Assembly: GCA_003427395.1 (NCBI GenBank)
Contig: BFEA01000310.1
Location: forward strand, 637,823 to 701,822
Length of the DNA: 64,000 nt
DNA from: Chara braunii
Taxonomy: Eukaryota; Streptophyta; Charophyceae; Charales; Characeae
Direction: 5' to 3'
This document shows, piece after piece, positions 20,769 to 32,958 of the stretch (the first letter of the stretch is position 1; every line of letters begins with the position of its first letter). A model generated the notes under the pieces. The model was not told where the DNA came from. It worked only from the letters and a program-made list of their open reading frames with translations, and did no database searches. The position numbers were made by a program, and so were the translations under genes.

Positions 20769-23208
20769 GGCCCTGACTGAACTGCTATGGAAAGGCAGCC
20801 CGAGTTAAACTGCAATTGAAACTCGGGCCCTGACTAAACTGCTAAAACGCAGTTTCGAATGCAATTACAAACTGTTTTCGTGACTGCGCCGAAGGTACCC
20901 TTTTTTTTTTTTTAACGCAAAATTGCTCCAATCTATTCATGGGGAGCATCACATGCTGGGAACCGGGCCCAGTGTCCCTTATAATGGGAGTACATAGATG
21001 ATTGACAATTGGTGAAAATTTGGGATGATTGAGGATTATTTTGGATGATTTAGGATGTCAGAGTGGGTGATTGAGGTCATGAATTAGAGCCAGATGATGA
21101 CTAATCAGAAAGATTGTCTACTCAACACTGAATTACGATCCTATCCCAAATATCCTATATCCATTCCAAACAACCAATCACAATTGAGCCCGTGTTGTGC
21201 ACCAATCAGGCCTCTTCCCGGTCTCACACCCCAATCTGGCTCGGTTACAGGGCAACGCTACTCACCCCAGCTCCGACCATCGTCGGCCAGATTGTAGCCT
21301 TTAGTCAAGTTTGCAGATTGCCTTCCTCCCTGGGCAATTCCAGACCTCTATACAAAGCCTTAAGCTCCTACATAAGCAGGTTACAGGGCACTGCCCCAAC
21401 GCCGGCTAGCGTCGTTCTGGTGCCAACTCAGCCAGGCCATCGCACAAGAAGACTCAATTAGGAAATTAGCTAATCTAGAATGCCAACCAGAAATCAAGGA
21501 TCTGATAATATCAGAATCCTGATCAGCAAGACTTTCTTTTGATGAAATTTGACGAGTACCCTGAGATGATCACAAAAATGATGGATAATGATGACGACGT
21601 TGATGATTATTTCTCTCCACCCCTCCCCTTCTTCCATGTATTCTCCTCCTCTCCCCTCATTTCCTCTTCTCCTCTCACTGCCTCCGCAGAGCCCAACCCC
21701 ACTATCACCGTGAACGGCTTGAAGTTCCTATCACCCCCAACGAGAGAGAGAACCTCCCCATTCCCTTTTACCTTGAGGTAACCAGTTCCCCCAAAAGGTC
21801 CACCTCAAAACTAACACTCTGACCTAGTCTGCCTCCGCTAGGAGATAATGCGCCCCCATACATATCTCCCAGCCCCAGCCCAGGTCAGCTCCCATCATCT
21901 GCGTCTACTCCCTGAAGGGCAATCACCTCTCACCTTGTGTTACCCTTGCGAAGTAGCGCTCCCTTCTTGACCAACCAACCTACCAACAAGACCTTAGCCT
22001 ATCTGGGAGATGAGAATATAACCACCAATGCAGAGATAACTACTGATTGATGAAAAAATGAATAAAGAAACCGTGATGAAGATGATGATGATTCAGGTTG
22101 GTGGATGATGATGATGATGATGATGATGATAATGAATTAAAATTGGCAAAAATAATTAAGGAACGTCGAACTTGTGATGCCCTAATGGCATTGGTGTGAC
22201 AGATTGACAGCTCACTATTGCTGTAATGAAAATAGAAGATGATGATGATTATGATTTTTACTGAGAAGTCCGGATGATGATCATGAAAAAGATAAAAAAA
22301 AGATAAATAACATGGATGACGAATTAAAGAAGCCGATGATGATTACCGCCGGTAACCAAATAAGGATTACTGAAATGACGGTGTCCTTGATGAAAACCCC
22401 CCACTGAAATGACAATGATGAAAATCTCGATGCTCTTGATGGATTACCTGCACAAGACAGAAAATAGACGAAAGCACATATATAGGTTGGTGACGACCTC
22501 CTAACCGCTCTCTTGATGATACTCTCCTAGTGGCACTGTGATGATTCTTCAAGTAGGACCAACGTCCTCCACACTTTGGTCTCCACAGGGCTGACTCCAC
22601 TTTCCTCCACCGACATCGACTTTCGTCAACTCGCATGAGCTCTCCAGCCTCTTTAAAGGTCTTGGCTATGGAGTGCTTCATGTGAAAAACACAGGGAAAA
22701 TGTTCAAACAGCTGCTGCCACTACCATTCTCCCTTTTCCTCTATGCCTCAGGCCAGACGCCACGTCAACCCGTGACGTAGTAATGACCCAGCACCTCTAG
22801 ATACCGCGCGTGCGTCAAGCGCTATCCCCCATTTAATTCACAACATCACAGCACCCTCGCACCAGCGCCTGCCTCCTGTCGGCTGCCAACACCGCGCCAC
22901 GTGTCAGCTAGCATCTTACTAGTCACCCCAAGCCAACGCCTCGCCAGCCGCAAGTCACTAGCGCCCCACCACTCACCTGTTGCCAGTGCCTCGCCCCCCG
23001 TCAGCAGCCAGCGCCTTGCTGCACTCACACAACCAGCACCTCGCAACCTGCAAGAAGTCAGCGCCCGACCACCTCCGACCAGCCTGCGCCTCGCCTGCAA
23101 GCAACTACCATGCCCCATCCGGATGACGCGGAGGCCCGCCAGCCATAGCGTTAGCGCTAACGCGCACCAGCGCTGGAGCCCGGAGGGGCGAGTCATCTCC
23201 GAATCAGC

Positions 23209-23224
23209 CCACATGATTTCGGCC
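23209..23224 (+). repeat. target-site duplication of X copy 1, right
   Basis: CCACATGATTTCGGCC, the partner of 19768-19783 with one mismatch. Confidence 0.9.
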
Positions 23225-26200
23225 TGCTTTTGAGAGACCAGATATTTGAAAGCTCTCCAAAGTTCAAAAAGCTCTATATTGCCCAAGCTAAAACCTGGTT
23301 CTTTAGCGAGTCTTTAAGAGGCCGTAGTAACCGGTTGTTTCTTCACTGTCTCTCTTAAGACTTGTACCCCCAGTCTAGTATTGTATGCTATTGTAGGAAC
23401 AAAATTCTCAGATTCCCTCAGTCCAAACCATCCACAGAGGAGCGGCTCCATGTGCAGATTTGCAGTGTCTTCCAAAATTAGAGTAGCTTTTTCCTTTGTA
23501 TCTAACTGATTATACAACACTCTACATTCCAGCAAGTCCAAGGTCGTCGGCAACACTCTCTCACCAGAGAGAGCCAGAGGAGTTTCTGCTATAGTTCGAG
23601 TTTTCTGAGTCCATATTTGGACTCGTATGCCTTGAGGGAGTTCTGGGCCGATAACCTTGACAACTTCCCCTGACTTGGCTGGATCAAGGAGCCAGTCACC
23701 ATGTTCGTGTTCCACAGTAGCAGGGAGCATAGCTTTCTAGTAATTGGGGATACTGTCCAAGAGTAGTCTGTAGTTTATTTCTGTGTTTCGCAGTCTGGGA
23801 AGCTTGGCCTTGAGTTGGTCTACTGAAATCCAATCTTCAGCAACGGGGTCCCATATATCTCCAATTTGTGAAATTCCTATTTCTATCCAAACTCTCCCAA
23901 AGGATCCTTTTGAGCCATCAGCCATCAAGGGCGTTCCTTCCAAAGAAATAATAAATTCATTTTCAAACAAAATTTGATTAAATACTTCCCCTCGAGATTA
24001 TGGGGGGGACCAAGACTGAGGGAATAGTTTTTTCCATGCATGCAATATGTTCCGCCACAGTTTGGATTTTGGTCTTCTAGTTGTAAGCAAACGAATGAAA
24101 AAACAGATTCATACATCAGACCGTTTAGACAAGTTTCACTCTTTTGATAAGATATCTTCCGCTATTCTGACCCAAAGCTTAGACCTTGGGCCGAAAGATG
24201 CAGCAATAACCCATTTACATAGGAGAGCCATGTTCTGATGGACTGGGTCTAGTATTCTCAAACCCCCTTGAAGTCTGGATTGGGCAATACTATCCCATGC
24301 AACTTTCCACGTGAAACCCAGTTGATTTGCAGCTGTCGGTTTCCACAAATACCGAGCGGCATTCCTCTTGAGTCTTGCATAAGCCGAGTTACCCAGAAGA
24401 TGAATTGATAGTGGCAACCAGAGCACTGAAAAGACGGCTGTAGTCAATACCAGAGCCCGACCAAACAGAGATAGCTTAAAATTGTGTGCCCATCCGGCAA
24501 TGTGAGCTGAGACCTTGTCCGCCAACATGGCGTCTTGAACTGCCGAGCAGTCCGACAGAGAGACTTGGACCCCCAAAAAATGATCCGAAGTATTAGTTGG
24601 GATCCGTTTTAAATCGCAATCCACACTCAACACGCGTGAGGAGAGCAAAAAATAAACTGACATTTTCCAGTTAATAGAGGCTTCAGAGACTGTACAATAA
24701 GAATCAATTACTTTTCGTAGTTCCTGCAAAGCAGTGGGAGTATTATCACAAGCTACCGTCAAATCATTGGCGATTGCACCCGCCTTCCACACAAGGCGGA
24801 GGGCAAGATTTAAACCATCGATTTTTTAGTTAGCTCTAATATTATCTAAAAGAACTTCTAACTGAAGGACAAAGAGGAGCGGGGCTAACGGGCAGCCCTG
24901 TCTCAAGGAACGAGTCAATTACAACTCTTCTAATAATCTGCCATTTCTAATCACGGTCGAGGTTGAGTTTTCATAACTTGTAGATACCCAAGTTCTGAAC
25001 CCTGGGCCTAGGCCCATCCTTTTCAGGGTGGTTTGAACAAAGCTCCACCCCACCTTGTCACAGACCTTCTCCATATCGAGTAGAAGAATGGCAACATCTT
25101 TTTTTTCTTTACTGATTATTTCAAGGGTTACACTGTTGATAATATATTCTCAAAGATAGATCGACCCTTGACGAAGGCCCCTTGTTCCCATCCGATCAAT
25201 CCTGAAAGGAGATTGGTCGGGCGAAGGGCTAGTGCTCTGGCGAATAATTTATAGGAAACATTCAGGACTGATATAGGTCTCCAATTACGCACATCACAAC
25301 GATCCCCTTTTTTGTACATAAGGGAGATCATGCCCTGTGTGAAACGCTTAGGGAAGTGACCTGTAGATAAAGCATCATTATATATTCCGCACAGGAAAGG
25401 TGCAAAGGCGAACCAAGTTGCTAAATAAAATTCAATTGGAAGCTCATCCAGTCCCGGGTATTTGCCATTGACCATCAATTTGACCGCCATGAAGAGCTCA
25501 CTCTCCGTCATCGGTCTTTCTAGCTCATCAGCGGCCGATTGGGGAATGATCTTGACAGAGGAGTCCCAAGAGTCTGAGGTATTAGATAAGTCAACTTGAG
25601 GAGGGTCGAAAGAACGACGTGTTGTCACAATATCCCTATAATATTCTAATGCATAGCCAAACATCTGAGCCGTCTCTGAAGCTAACGGTGCTGCGGCGCC
25701 AAAGGGGTAAGCTAATTCTCTAATTAATGCTCTAGATTGACGAATCAGTAATGAACGAAAAATTAATTTAGTCATTCTGTCATATCCAATAATACCTCTA
25801 TGCTTAAGGAATTTTAGTCTGTCTGTTTGCTTCTTGATTTCAAGAGTTCCCAACTGTGCTAGGGAATCTCTACGAACTTTCGACCAATACAGTTCGGAAA
25901 ATGGGTATTTGCCCATTTCCATTTCTGCTTGGCAGATTGCTTTGTGCAGGGATTTTTCTTTCCAAGACAGGCTAGAAGCTTTCATTCTTGGGAATGTAAT
26001 AAGAGTTTGCCGTACTATAGCTATACCAGCATCTGCCCACTGACTTTCATCTTGGAAGAAGTCCTTTGCTTCCATCCATTTAAGCATGTGGTTCTTGACC
26101 CAGTCACATATTCCCTGGTTTTTTAGTAGGCTGACATTTAGACGAAAAGGAGGGCGATAGGGATCCACCACGTCTTTTGCCAGCACATTTAAGAGAACAG

Positions 26201-26901
26201 GGTTGTGGTCTGATAAAGAGTCCGAATCAGTCTCACACCACATGCTCCGATCCCACGGTGCACCACGGACCAGGAAGAAATCCAGTCTCTTCTAGGGAGT
26301 CGGGGTCTTCGGAGAGGGAGGAGGACCAAACCATGTATACCCGTTTGACTGCGGGTTAAATATTCGATAAGAGTCATGGAGGGATTGGGTTTCACACATG
26401 GAGGAAAGCAATAATGAATCTGCCCTTAATGGGGATGGATAAAATAAATCGAGTTCCGGATCAAATACTGCATTCCAATCTCCAGTAATTATTTAATTTC
26501 CAGTGTCAGGGATTACGAAAGGCAAGTCAGCGAGGAAGTGGGTTCGATCGATGTAACCCACCGGGGCATAGACTGTCATCACAGCCCAGTCCTTGTTTTC
26601 CAGGGCAAATTTCACCCATGTCCAGCGACCCTCTGTGTCAGCGTAGGAATCAAGCAAGGTAATGTCTAGGTCCTTGTTTATAAGGATAACCACACCTCCT
26701 TTTGAAGCTGAGGCAGACGCCCAAATCTGTGGGCCCTGCCACCAGTGTTGGAGGTTAGCAATTTTAAGCTCATCAAGTTTAGTTTTCTGTATGCCCGCAA
26801 TTTGTTCATTCTGAGAATACAACCAGTCTTTAAATCTTACTTTTTTATATTTTTTTGCAGTATCTCCAAAGCCGCGGACATTCCAGGTCAGAAGTATGAT
26901 T

Positions 26902-28721
26902 CTACTTGGTATAACCATGACTTGGGATCTTGCCGCGAGTGCTTTGGATTCGGCCAGTTGTAACCTTCTTTGGCAGGGCAGCCTTCGTCTTTTTTGGCTT
27001 CAGGGCTTTTGCACCCTGATCCTTCAACGAATGGTCCCTGTCTTCAGACAATTCCTCTCCAAACTGACCGGAAACAAAGCTGTCTACAGCGTTGACTCCA
27101 TGCAACCATTCAGGAATACTTATCGCTGTGAGTCCTTCCGGAAGGAGGATATGGCTAAGTGTGTCGTCGTTGATATTCAGGAACCGGTTTATCGGAAGCC
27201 AGTAAATATGTTGTGTGCGAAGGTTCTCTCTTTCCTTGAGATCAACATGCAAGACCAAGCATGCAATATGCAAAAGGACCTTTTCGCCAGTTGAGTTGGT
27301 AACCATATGCCGACCACATTTGGGTCTTGACAACAGAGCAACTGAGCCAATGCCATGAAGAATTTGATCGTTAGTGAGGTCCAAGAGGACTGAGTATGGC
27401 GGTCGACTCAGTAACGGGATAACCGAAAGTGAGAGGAGTTCATCCTCATCGATCTTTGTTAAGATCATCGGACGATGGGGGGAAGTCGAAATCACAAGGG
27501 GGACAATGAGTTATTTTAATAAATCCTCCTCCCTGTCCTTTCGAGAGATCGTCGGCATCAGGGGAGCTTTGACTAGGGATTGCCTCGCAGCTCTAATATG
27601 CCAGTCCTTGAACCTCTTCAACGTCAAATTGTTTGCTCGTTATTTTTTCAAGGGCGATGCCCAAGAAGTCGAAGGTAGGCACTTGTGCCCGCTGGAAGGG
27701 TCCTCCCCTCCCGCTGGAGTAGGTGTACTACCCACTGATTTGAATTCCTCCTTGTCTGATAAGGGATCCTGAAACTCGGACAGATCCTCCGATTACGGAG
27801 AGGCGTCTCAACGTGTTCTAAGTTCGTAGAGGGCTTCTACCCCCATGTCAGATCCAAGGTCATCATCATCTATCCCCGAAGGTGAGTAGATAGCATTGTC
27901 GTACTTTTTGGACGTTACGGGGCTTCCCTCATCCTCATCCTCTTCTTCGTCATCTTCTTCTTCTCCATCTTCCCCATCCGAGGGAGTGGGAGGGGGAGGG
28001 GAGGTTACTGCCCTTGTGGACAACAAGCTCGTGTCCCTGGATCTCAAACTCTGGCTCGCTTTTGTCTTCTAAATTATCTGAGCGCTCTTCTCTATTACGT
28101 TTTTCTGGAGTCAACGGAGCCGGGTCTTCATCCATTTTCTCTGTTGAACCCTTCTCACCTGACAACTTCCCTTCTGAAGAGGGAGGGGGGGGTTCGTCCT
28201 CCTTCCCCTTGGTCTTTTCTACCGTAGTCTTTTCTACTGAAGTCGTACTGTTGCCCTTCTCTTTCAACTTAATCACCGTCTTCTCACCTCGGTCAACTAC
28301 CTTCTTGGGGGCCTTGCCCTTCTCCTTCATCCCTTCCTTCGTTTCCCCCCCCTTCTTTGCTCCCCTGTCTGCCCCCTTCTCCCCTTGTCCCTTGTTTCCC
28401 CCTTTTCCCCTGTCCCCTTTGACCGAGTTCGCGTAGGATTTTTTCCCCTGGGCGGCGCACTTTTTGTCGCCTCCCGAATGGAAATAGCGCCGACACAGCG
28501 TACACCATGGAGTGTCTGCGCATACCATCTCGATTTTCAAATATCCATATGCGCCCAGATCAATTACCAAGTAACGCTTATATTTCAGACGGGCTATGGA
28601 TTCTAGATCAAACCTAACATTAAGCAGGTCAGGTGCTAGTTTATCCTTGAAAGTCGGGTATTCCTTTGGCAGCTCACATTCGTAAGCATCACGAATAGCG
28701 CCGGGGAGGAGAGGTAAGGCC
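26902..28721 (-). pseudogene. LINE B ORF1, partial
   Basis: The trace starts inside the domain before the zinc knuckle (ELPKEYPTFKDKLAPDLLN, near 28620-28720). It continues as MVCADTPWCTLCRRYFHSGG then DKKC, the same CX2CX4HX6C knuckle as LINE A. A long Lys/Glu/Pro-rich linker follows (28500-27950), then the C-terminal domain (27495-26902) with a basic end. At least one frame change separates linker and C-terminal domain. The stop TAG at 26902-26904 lies 17 nt inside ORF2, in the same +1 relation as in LINE A. Confidence 0.82.
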
Positions 28722-28953
28722 CCATGCTAGTCTACTCTGTCTCGTTCCCCAAAGACATTTTGTACACCCACGCGGCATTGCTCCGCTTGTTGTACAGTCT
28801 ACAACACCTGAATTCGCCTGCCATCCTTGTGCAGGTTCCATGCTAGTCTACTCTATCTCGTTCCCCAAGGATATTTTGTACTCCCACGCGGCATCGCTCT
28901 GCTTGCTGTACAGTATACAACACCTGAATTCGCGAGTTCACTACGAGACATGT
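28722..28953 (+). repeat. 116-bp tandem duplication next to LINE B
   Basis: CCATGCTAGTCTACTCT starts at 28722 and at 28838. Both units contain CGTTCCCCAA, CCCACGCGGCAT and ACAACACCTGAATTCGC. It abuts the truncated 5' end of LINE B. Confidence 0.88.
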
Positions 28954-29538
28954 GTGCAGCACTACAAGACACAACCTCTATAGCATTGTGTAGCCCAGAC
29001 TTCAGGCTCGCTGTGCAAAAAGGCGGAGCGAGGCCTCGAGCCCATGCACTACTCCATTGTATCGATACAGACAAAAAATAGGGGTAAAATATGAACGGTA
29101 GTCAACTAAGAAGAAACCAAGTGAGACGGTAGGATGTGTCCGTGGGTGCTGGCCAGCCTTGCTTCGGTAATCCTGTTGCGTAGACTCTCTGAATTGGGCC
29201 TGTAGAAGATTGTGCGAGCATGGCGTCCGAAGTTCCCATACGACAAGGTTTGTCCGCTTCCGCTTCCACTAGGGCTGGGGGGGGTTGCTTAGCCTTGGTG
29301 CTTGTGACTGTTGTCTGGTCCAAGTTGCCCGCTATACTGATAGGGTGGTGGTCTGGAGTTCTGGTTACAATGGGTAGGATAGTAAGGACGGGGGGTGGGC
29401 TGGGAGTATTAACGTGGGGATGGGTTGGGTAGGTGGCCTATCCTGTCAGGACAACCATTGGTTGCTGCTACCAGCAATCACCGCGGGTCTGGTCCTTGGC
29501 CTCTACTAGTCCCTGGGCTTTAAAAAAAAAAACAGAGA
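28954..29538. other. no gene recognised
   Basis: Between LINE B and LINE E. Short open frames only, no family motif. An A run at 29521-29532 precedes LINE E. Confidence 0.5.
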
Positions 29539-29539
29539 T

Positions 29540-31980
29540 GGCACTGGCTAGATTTCGAAAACAAGTTGCAGTATTGGGTGCACCCCCGGACTTCATAGAC
29601 ATCTGGAGGGCCTTAAAAAAGATACCCTCCTAGAAACATGCAGGAATTATGTGGCTAGAAGCTATTGCAGGCCAAGACAATGCCAGTCTGGTAGGACTCC
29701 GAACGGGTACCCTTGGACACCAAATGCCAGAGGTGCAACTGGAAATCGGAAACTAGTACCCATGTGTGGCTTCAAAGTTCATTCGCAGAAGAACTTTGGC
29801 GCTGGTGGAGTCACCACGCAGCCAGCGAGATTGAGCGTGCGTTAGCGCTCGCGTAATGGCGGAGCATGCTGACGTCAACGCGTGTGCTGGAGGTGTGGCA
29901 CCGGTAGCATGCGCTTGGTAGGGCGTTGTCAGCCATCGGTGGCGAGGCGCTGGTTGTGCGCTGGTGGCGGGGCGCTGCTAGTTCGAAGGCGGCGAGGCGC
30001 TGGCTCCCTGAGAGAAGCGAGGCGCTGGTCGCTCACGGATGTCGAGGCACTGGCTACGCTGGCGACTGGCGGATGGTGTGGTGATGGCTTCGTACATGTG
30101 GCATGCTGCTGATGATTAGTGCATAGCGAAACGTTGGCATGAAGATGTTGTGAAGAGATAGAAAAATTTGGCGATAGCGCTTAACACACGTGTGACATCA
30201 AGAGGCGCTTGGCCAATCCACGTCACAGGCTGATGTGGCGGCTAGCCTGAAGCACTGTGGAAAAAGAAAAATGATGGTGAAAGTTATTTTTCGTTCATTT
30301 TCCTTGTGCTTCCCACGTCTAATACTCCATAGCCAATGCCCTTATAAAGGCTGGAGCGCTCGAGCGAGTTGGCGAAAGTCGATGTCGGTCGAAGAAAGTG
30401 AAGTCAGCCCCGTGGAGAATGCTGGACCAGCTTAGAGCATCATCATAGCAGGAGGATCGTCGGCGAGATCATCATCAAGGGAACTCTTCTTCAGTGTTGT
30501 GTTCTTCTGTTGTTTTTTGCGTGTGTAGGTTTTTTCATCTGCATCTCACTGTTGACAATTGTCATCCTCACCATTTCCCTTCTTTATCTTCTTCATAATC
30601 ATCATTCAGACTTCTCTGTCAAAATATTGTGATTGGTTGGTAAGAATTGATACAAGAAATTAGGGATTGGTTGGTAAAAATGGATACAAGAAATTAAGGA
30701 TAGGATAGTATTTGAGTGCTGAGTAGACAATCATTCTGATTAGTTATCATCTAGCTCTATTCCATGACCTCAATCATCCACTCTGACACCCAAAATTATC
30801 CTAAATAATCCTCAATCATCCGAAATTATCATACAATATCATCAATTGTCAATCGTCAATTTATTCTCATTATGAGGGACGCTGGTAAGAATGGATACAA
30901 GAAATTAGGGATAGGATAGTAACAATGCATTCCCTAAATCATCCAAATCTTCTTTATCATCATCATTCGAATGGATACAAGAAATTAGCGATAGGATAGT
31001 ATTTGAGTGTTGAGTAGATAATCATTCTGATTAGTCATCGTCTACCTCTATTACATAACCTCAATCATCCACTCTGACTGAGTCAGACATCCTAATTCAT
31101 CCTAAATGATCCTCAATCATCCCAAATTATCATAAATTATAATAAACTATCATCAATTGTCAATCATCGATGTATTCCCATTATAAGGGACGTTGGACCC
31201 GGTTCCCAGCACGTGATGCTCCCCATGAATATATTTGAGCAATTTGCTTAAAAAAAGGCAAAACATTGTGGAAGACGAATGGGAATGCACAAAACAGTGT
31301 ATACTATGTGTTTTTCACCCCCAAAAGACAAACTTCATGTCGAAGGGTTGGGGCTACGTCGCCTTTGTTTTTAGAGCAGAAGTGATGAGCATAATATGGA
31401 AAACCAGGAATGCAAAGATTTTCAGGAGAGGGACACTCCCTCTACAACAACAGATTGCAATGGTGAAAGAGCGAGTCCGACTATCCAAAGGCAAAGGGGG
31501 CAAGAAGACCCAAAGCTTTCAAAATTCTTCGGCAAAGAATAATATTTGGGCGCCAGTCTCTTCAGAGGGACACTTGGCGATCTCTAAATGGTTGCTACCA
31601 AGAAGTAGAGTTTCTTAAAAGGTCACTTTAGACCTAAAGGGTTAGAGGAACATAGTACTTGCTGAGTTTCCGTCGTCATTTGGGATACAACGAGAAGTTG
31701 AGATAAAAACAATAGAAGATCAGATAAGTGAGGTTCACTCTATGCCCTAGATGTACCTTTTTTTACCGAGCTTTATGATTTATTTGGAACGATTCACCTT
31801 AGAGAAATACTAGAGCCGCTAGATCCAGTTTCTAACACTGTCGGAGTTGGGCAATGATCTTTAGGCTATTTCTTTTAAGGTTGCTAGTGAAGATTCCCGG
31901 CCTCCTGTCCTTCCTAAGAAAAAAAAAAGGCAGAAGGTTTGTAGGTTCCTACGAGGATCCTCCACGTAACTACATGTGCA
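29540..31980 (+). pseudogene. LINE E: ORF2 C-terminal fragment split by X copy 2
   Basis: 5'-truncated remnant of the LINE A family. The first part (29540-29815) reads LARFRKQVAVLGAPPDFIDI, ALKKIPS, a stop, KHAGIMWLEA and, near 29790, EELWRWW, matching the region just before and at the zinc-binding C-terminus of LINE A. After the X insertion it resumes at about 31262 (NIVEDEW) with GWGYVAFVFRAEVMSIIWKT and ends at the stop 31616-31618. Sequence to about 31980 is probably its 3' UTR. The family match is by eye but extends over several motifs. Confidence 0.82.
29816..31256 (+). mobile_element. family X retroposon, copy 2, inside LINE E
   Basis: Reverse-complement match to 20912-23208: GC-rich 5' end with GGCGAGGCGCTGG-type repeats (29900-30060), shared middle (30240-30420, GGCTGGAGCGCTCGAGC), several degenerate repeats of the AATCATCC type (30620-31150), then the 3' stem-loop block at 31187-31210 and a short A run at 31250-31256. 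Orientation relative to its host LINE is the same as in copy 1. No open frame is shared by the copies. I could not find a clear target duplication. Confidence 0.8.
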
Positions 31981-31984
31981 GGCA

Positions 31985-32310
31985 CGGAGGTAAACAAAAA
32001 TTGATAGTTAGTTTCCCACTTTTTTTTTTTTTTTTTTTTTTAAAGGCCCTTGTGTAAGGCCTCTATCCCAGTGGTGGTAGGAGAACCACTGGAATTGAGG
32101 CTTTGCCTGGTGGGCCGCTCTCTATTGGTGGGAAGCATCACGTGCTCGAAACCGAGTCCAGCGTCCTTTGAATATATCTTTTTTCGTTGAGAACCAGACT
32201 CAACGTGGTTTGAAAGTACATAGGTAAAATGAAAAAAAAAAAAAAGTCTGCCATGTTGTTGGAAATCTGGTCCAGTTGCCCCTCTCCTGGCGTGCGGTCT
32301 GGCTCTGGAA
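31985..32310 (-). mobile_element. lone LINE/X-type 3' tail
   Basis: On the minus strand a block AGGACGCTGGACTCGG then TTTCGAGC (rc of 32143-32168) leads after about 100 bp into an A tract (T run 32019-32042 on plus). It looks like a heavily 5'-truncated retroposon of the same tail type. Confidence 0.6.
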
Positions 32311-32317
32311 AATGGAA

Positions 32318-32958
32318 CAACTAAAAAATTTCCTAGAATTAAATAATCATTCTATAGTAAAATTACAATCTAAATTTTAAATTTTCATTCCATCTTAAAA
32401 AATATCATTCCAATTTTAAAATTTTTCATCTTACTTGCAAACTTTCATTCCAAGAATATAGTATCCCTTCTTATTCGGACTGCATGCTAGAGATGGAATA
32501 AAAGTCCGGATAAATTCATGAAATATTTTAATTGGACTGTTATTCTAAGTGAGGATTTTCAGTCTTAAATAAGTTAATTCAATCTAAATTTGAAGATATT
32601 TGTTGTAGTAGAATGAAAATTCAATTAAAATATTTCATAAACTCGTCCAGACTTTCATTTCATCAAATTAAACTGAAAATTTTAGAGTTAAACGAACATT
32701 GAAATGATAATTTATAAATATGAAGGATCCTATTCATCTCGTGCTGAAATGTCCTAGGTGCATTGTGTAGGCCAGAGGGCATCACCACAAACTCGTACAG
32801 ACCGTACCTGGTCTGAAAAACGGTTTTGTAGTGGTCCTCGGGTCTAATGGCAATTTGATGGTATCCGAACTACAGGTCTCATCAAATAAATATGAAGGAT
32901 TTTTTTTTTAATGCATTTTTTTTTCAACTTTTATTTCTCGTGGGATTTTTTTCGTTGA
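32318..32958. mobile_element. AT-rich foldback MITE, copy 1, carrying a gypsy fragment
   Basis: About 480 bp of AT-rich DNA (plus the 159-bp insert) repeated at 33867-34380. The ends resemble each other inverted (AAATTTCC...GGGATTTTT). An inner pair of arms around 32495-32560 and 32620-32665 (GATGGAAT, ATGAAATATTTTAATTG and complements) would fold into a long stem. No coding capacity. Confidence 0.75.
32729..32887 (-). pseudogene. Ty3/gypsy reverse transcriptase fragment, 159 bp
   Basis: On the minus strand it reads [47 protein letters not shown], the conserved centre of Ty3/gypsy reverse transcriptase, with an in-frame stop near the beginning. It sits between exact 13-bp repeats AAATATGAAGGAT (32716-32728 and 32888-32900); the second MITE copy has this site empty (near 34320). 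So only a small piece of a retrotransposon was inserted, with no LTR and no tail. Confidence 0.9.

Larger units (their letters stand above)
19815..20893. mobile_element. foldback element with about 135-bp inverted ends
   Basis: Ends CGGCGCAGTCA...TGACTGCGCCG. The inverted match continues for roughly 135 bp (TTTGTAATTGCAT, GAAACTGCGTTTTAGCAG, TTTAGTCAG, CCCGAGTTTCAATTGCA). Inside are long T and A tracts (19973-20057, 20089-20118), a 4 x 36-bp minisatellite and a tandem pair of about 90 bp. No target duplication is convincing and no transposase is present, so the superfamily is open. Confidence 0.75.
19784..23208 (-). mobile_element. family X retroposon, copy 1, inside LINE B
   Basis: Everything between the 16-bp duplications. 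X proper runs on the minus strand from 23208 to about 20912. Its GC-rich 5' end is built of loose repeats of GGCGAGGCGCTGG type (23200-22860). The middle is shared with copy 2 (29816-31256), and the 3' end carries the stem-loop block (rc of 20953-20980) followed by an A tract (T run 20899-20912 on plus). The rest (19784-20898) is a poly(T)-flanked foldback element that probably jumped into the A tail later. No conserved open frame is seen, so X is non-autonomous. A (GAT)n microsatellite lies at 22072-22135. Confidence 0.82.
19189..26918 (-). pseudogene. LINE B ORF2 (endonuclease, RT, zinc-binding C-terminus), split by an insertion
   Basis: It starts at ATG 26918: LLTWNVRGFG, IAGIQKTKLDE (catalytic Glu replaced by Lys), YAPVGY. 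The endonuclease ends in a stop near 26493 and resumes with LSDHNPVLLNV (26220). Reverse transcriptase: YPGLDELPIEFYL, NWRPISVLNVSYKL, EQGAFVKGRS (25128-25500), then a frameshifted gap (24840-25127), then AIANDLTVAC near 24770, where the first catalytic Asp is Asn. Later blocks lie at 24792-24136, 23970-23737, 23730-23314 and 23286-23225, reaching KQAEIMW. The reading is cut by the X insertion and resumes at 19783 with AGIMW, the zinc-binding region (CAWCQWGWESASHIWLYW) and GWTYVALVSRGAVMETLWKARN, ending at 19189. Dead by several independent lesions. Confidence 0.9.
18660..28721 (-). mobile_element. LINE B: 5'-truncated relative of LINE A
   Basis: Minus-strand LINE of the same family as LINE A. 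It begins within ORF1 near 28721, lacking the N-terminal third of ORF1 and the 5' UTR, which fits incomplete reverse transcription. ORF2 is split by a family X retroposon (19784-23208). The 3' tail block with GGGTTGAATTGTGAGG lies at 18751-18815, followed on the minus strand by an A-rich tract reaching about 18660. Confidence 0.88.

Noticed and set aside
30235-31234. AATCATCC-rich part of X copy 2 as a separate satellite
   Set aside because: The same stretch is present in inverted form in X copy 1 (21000-21180), so it belongs to the X element.
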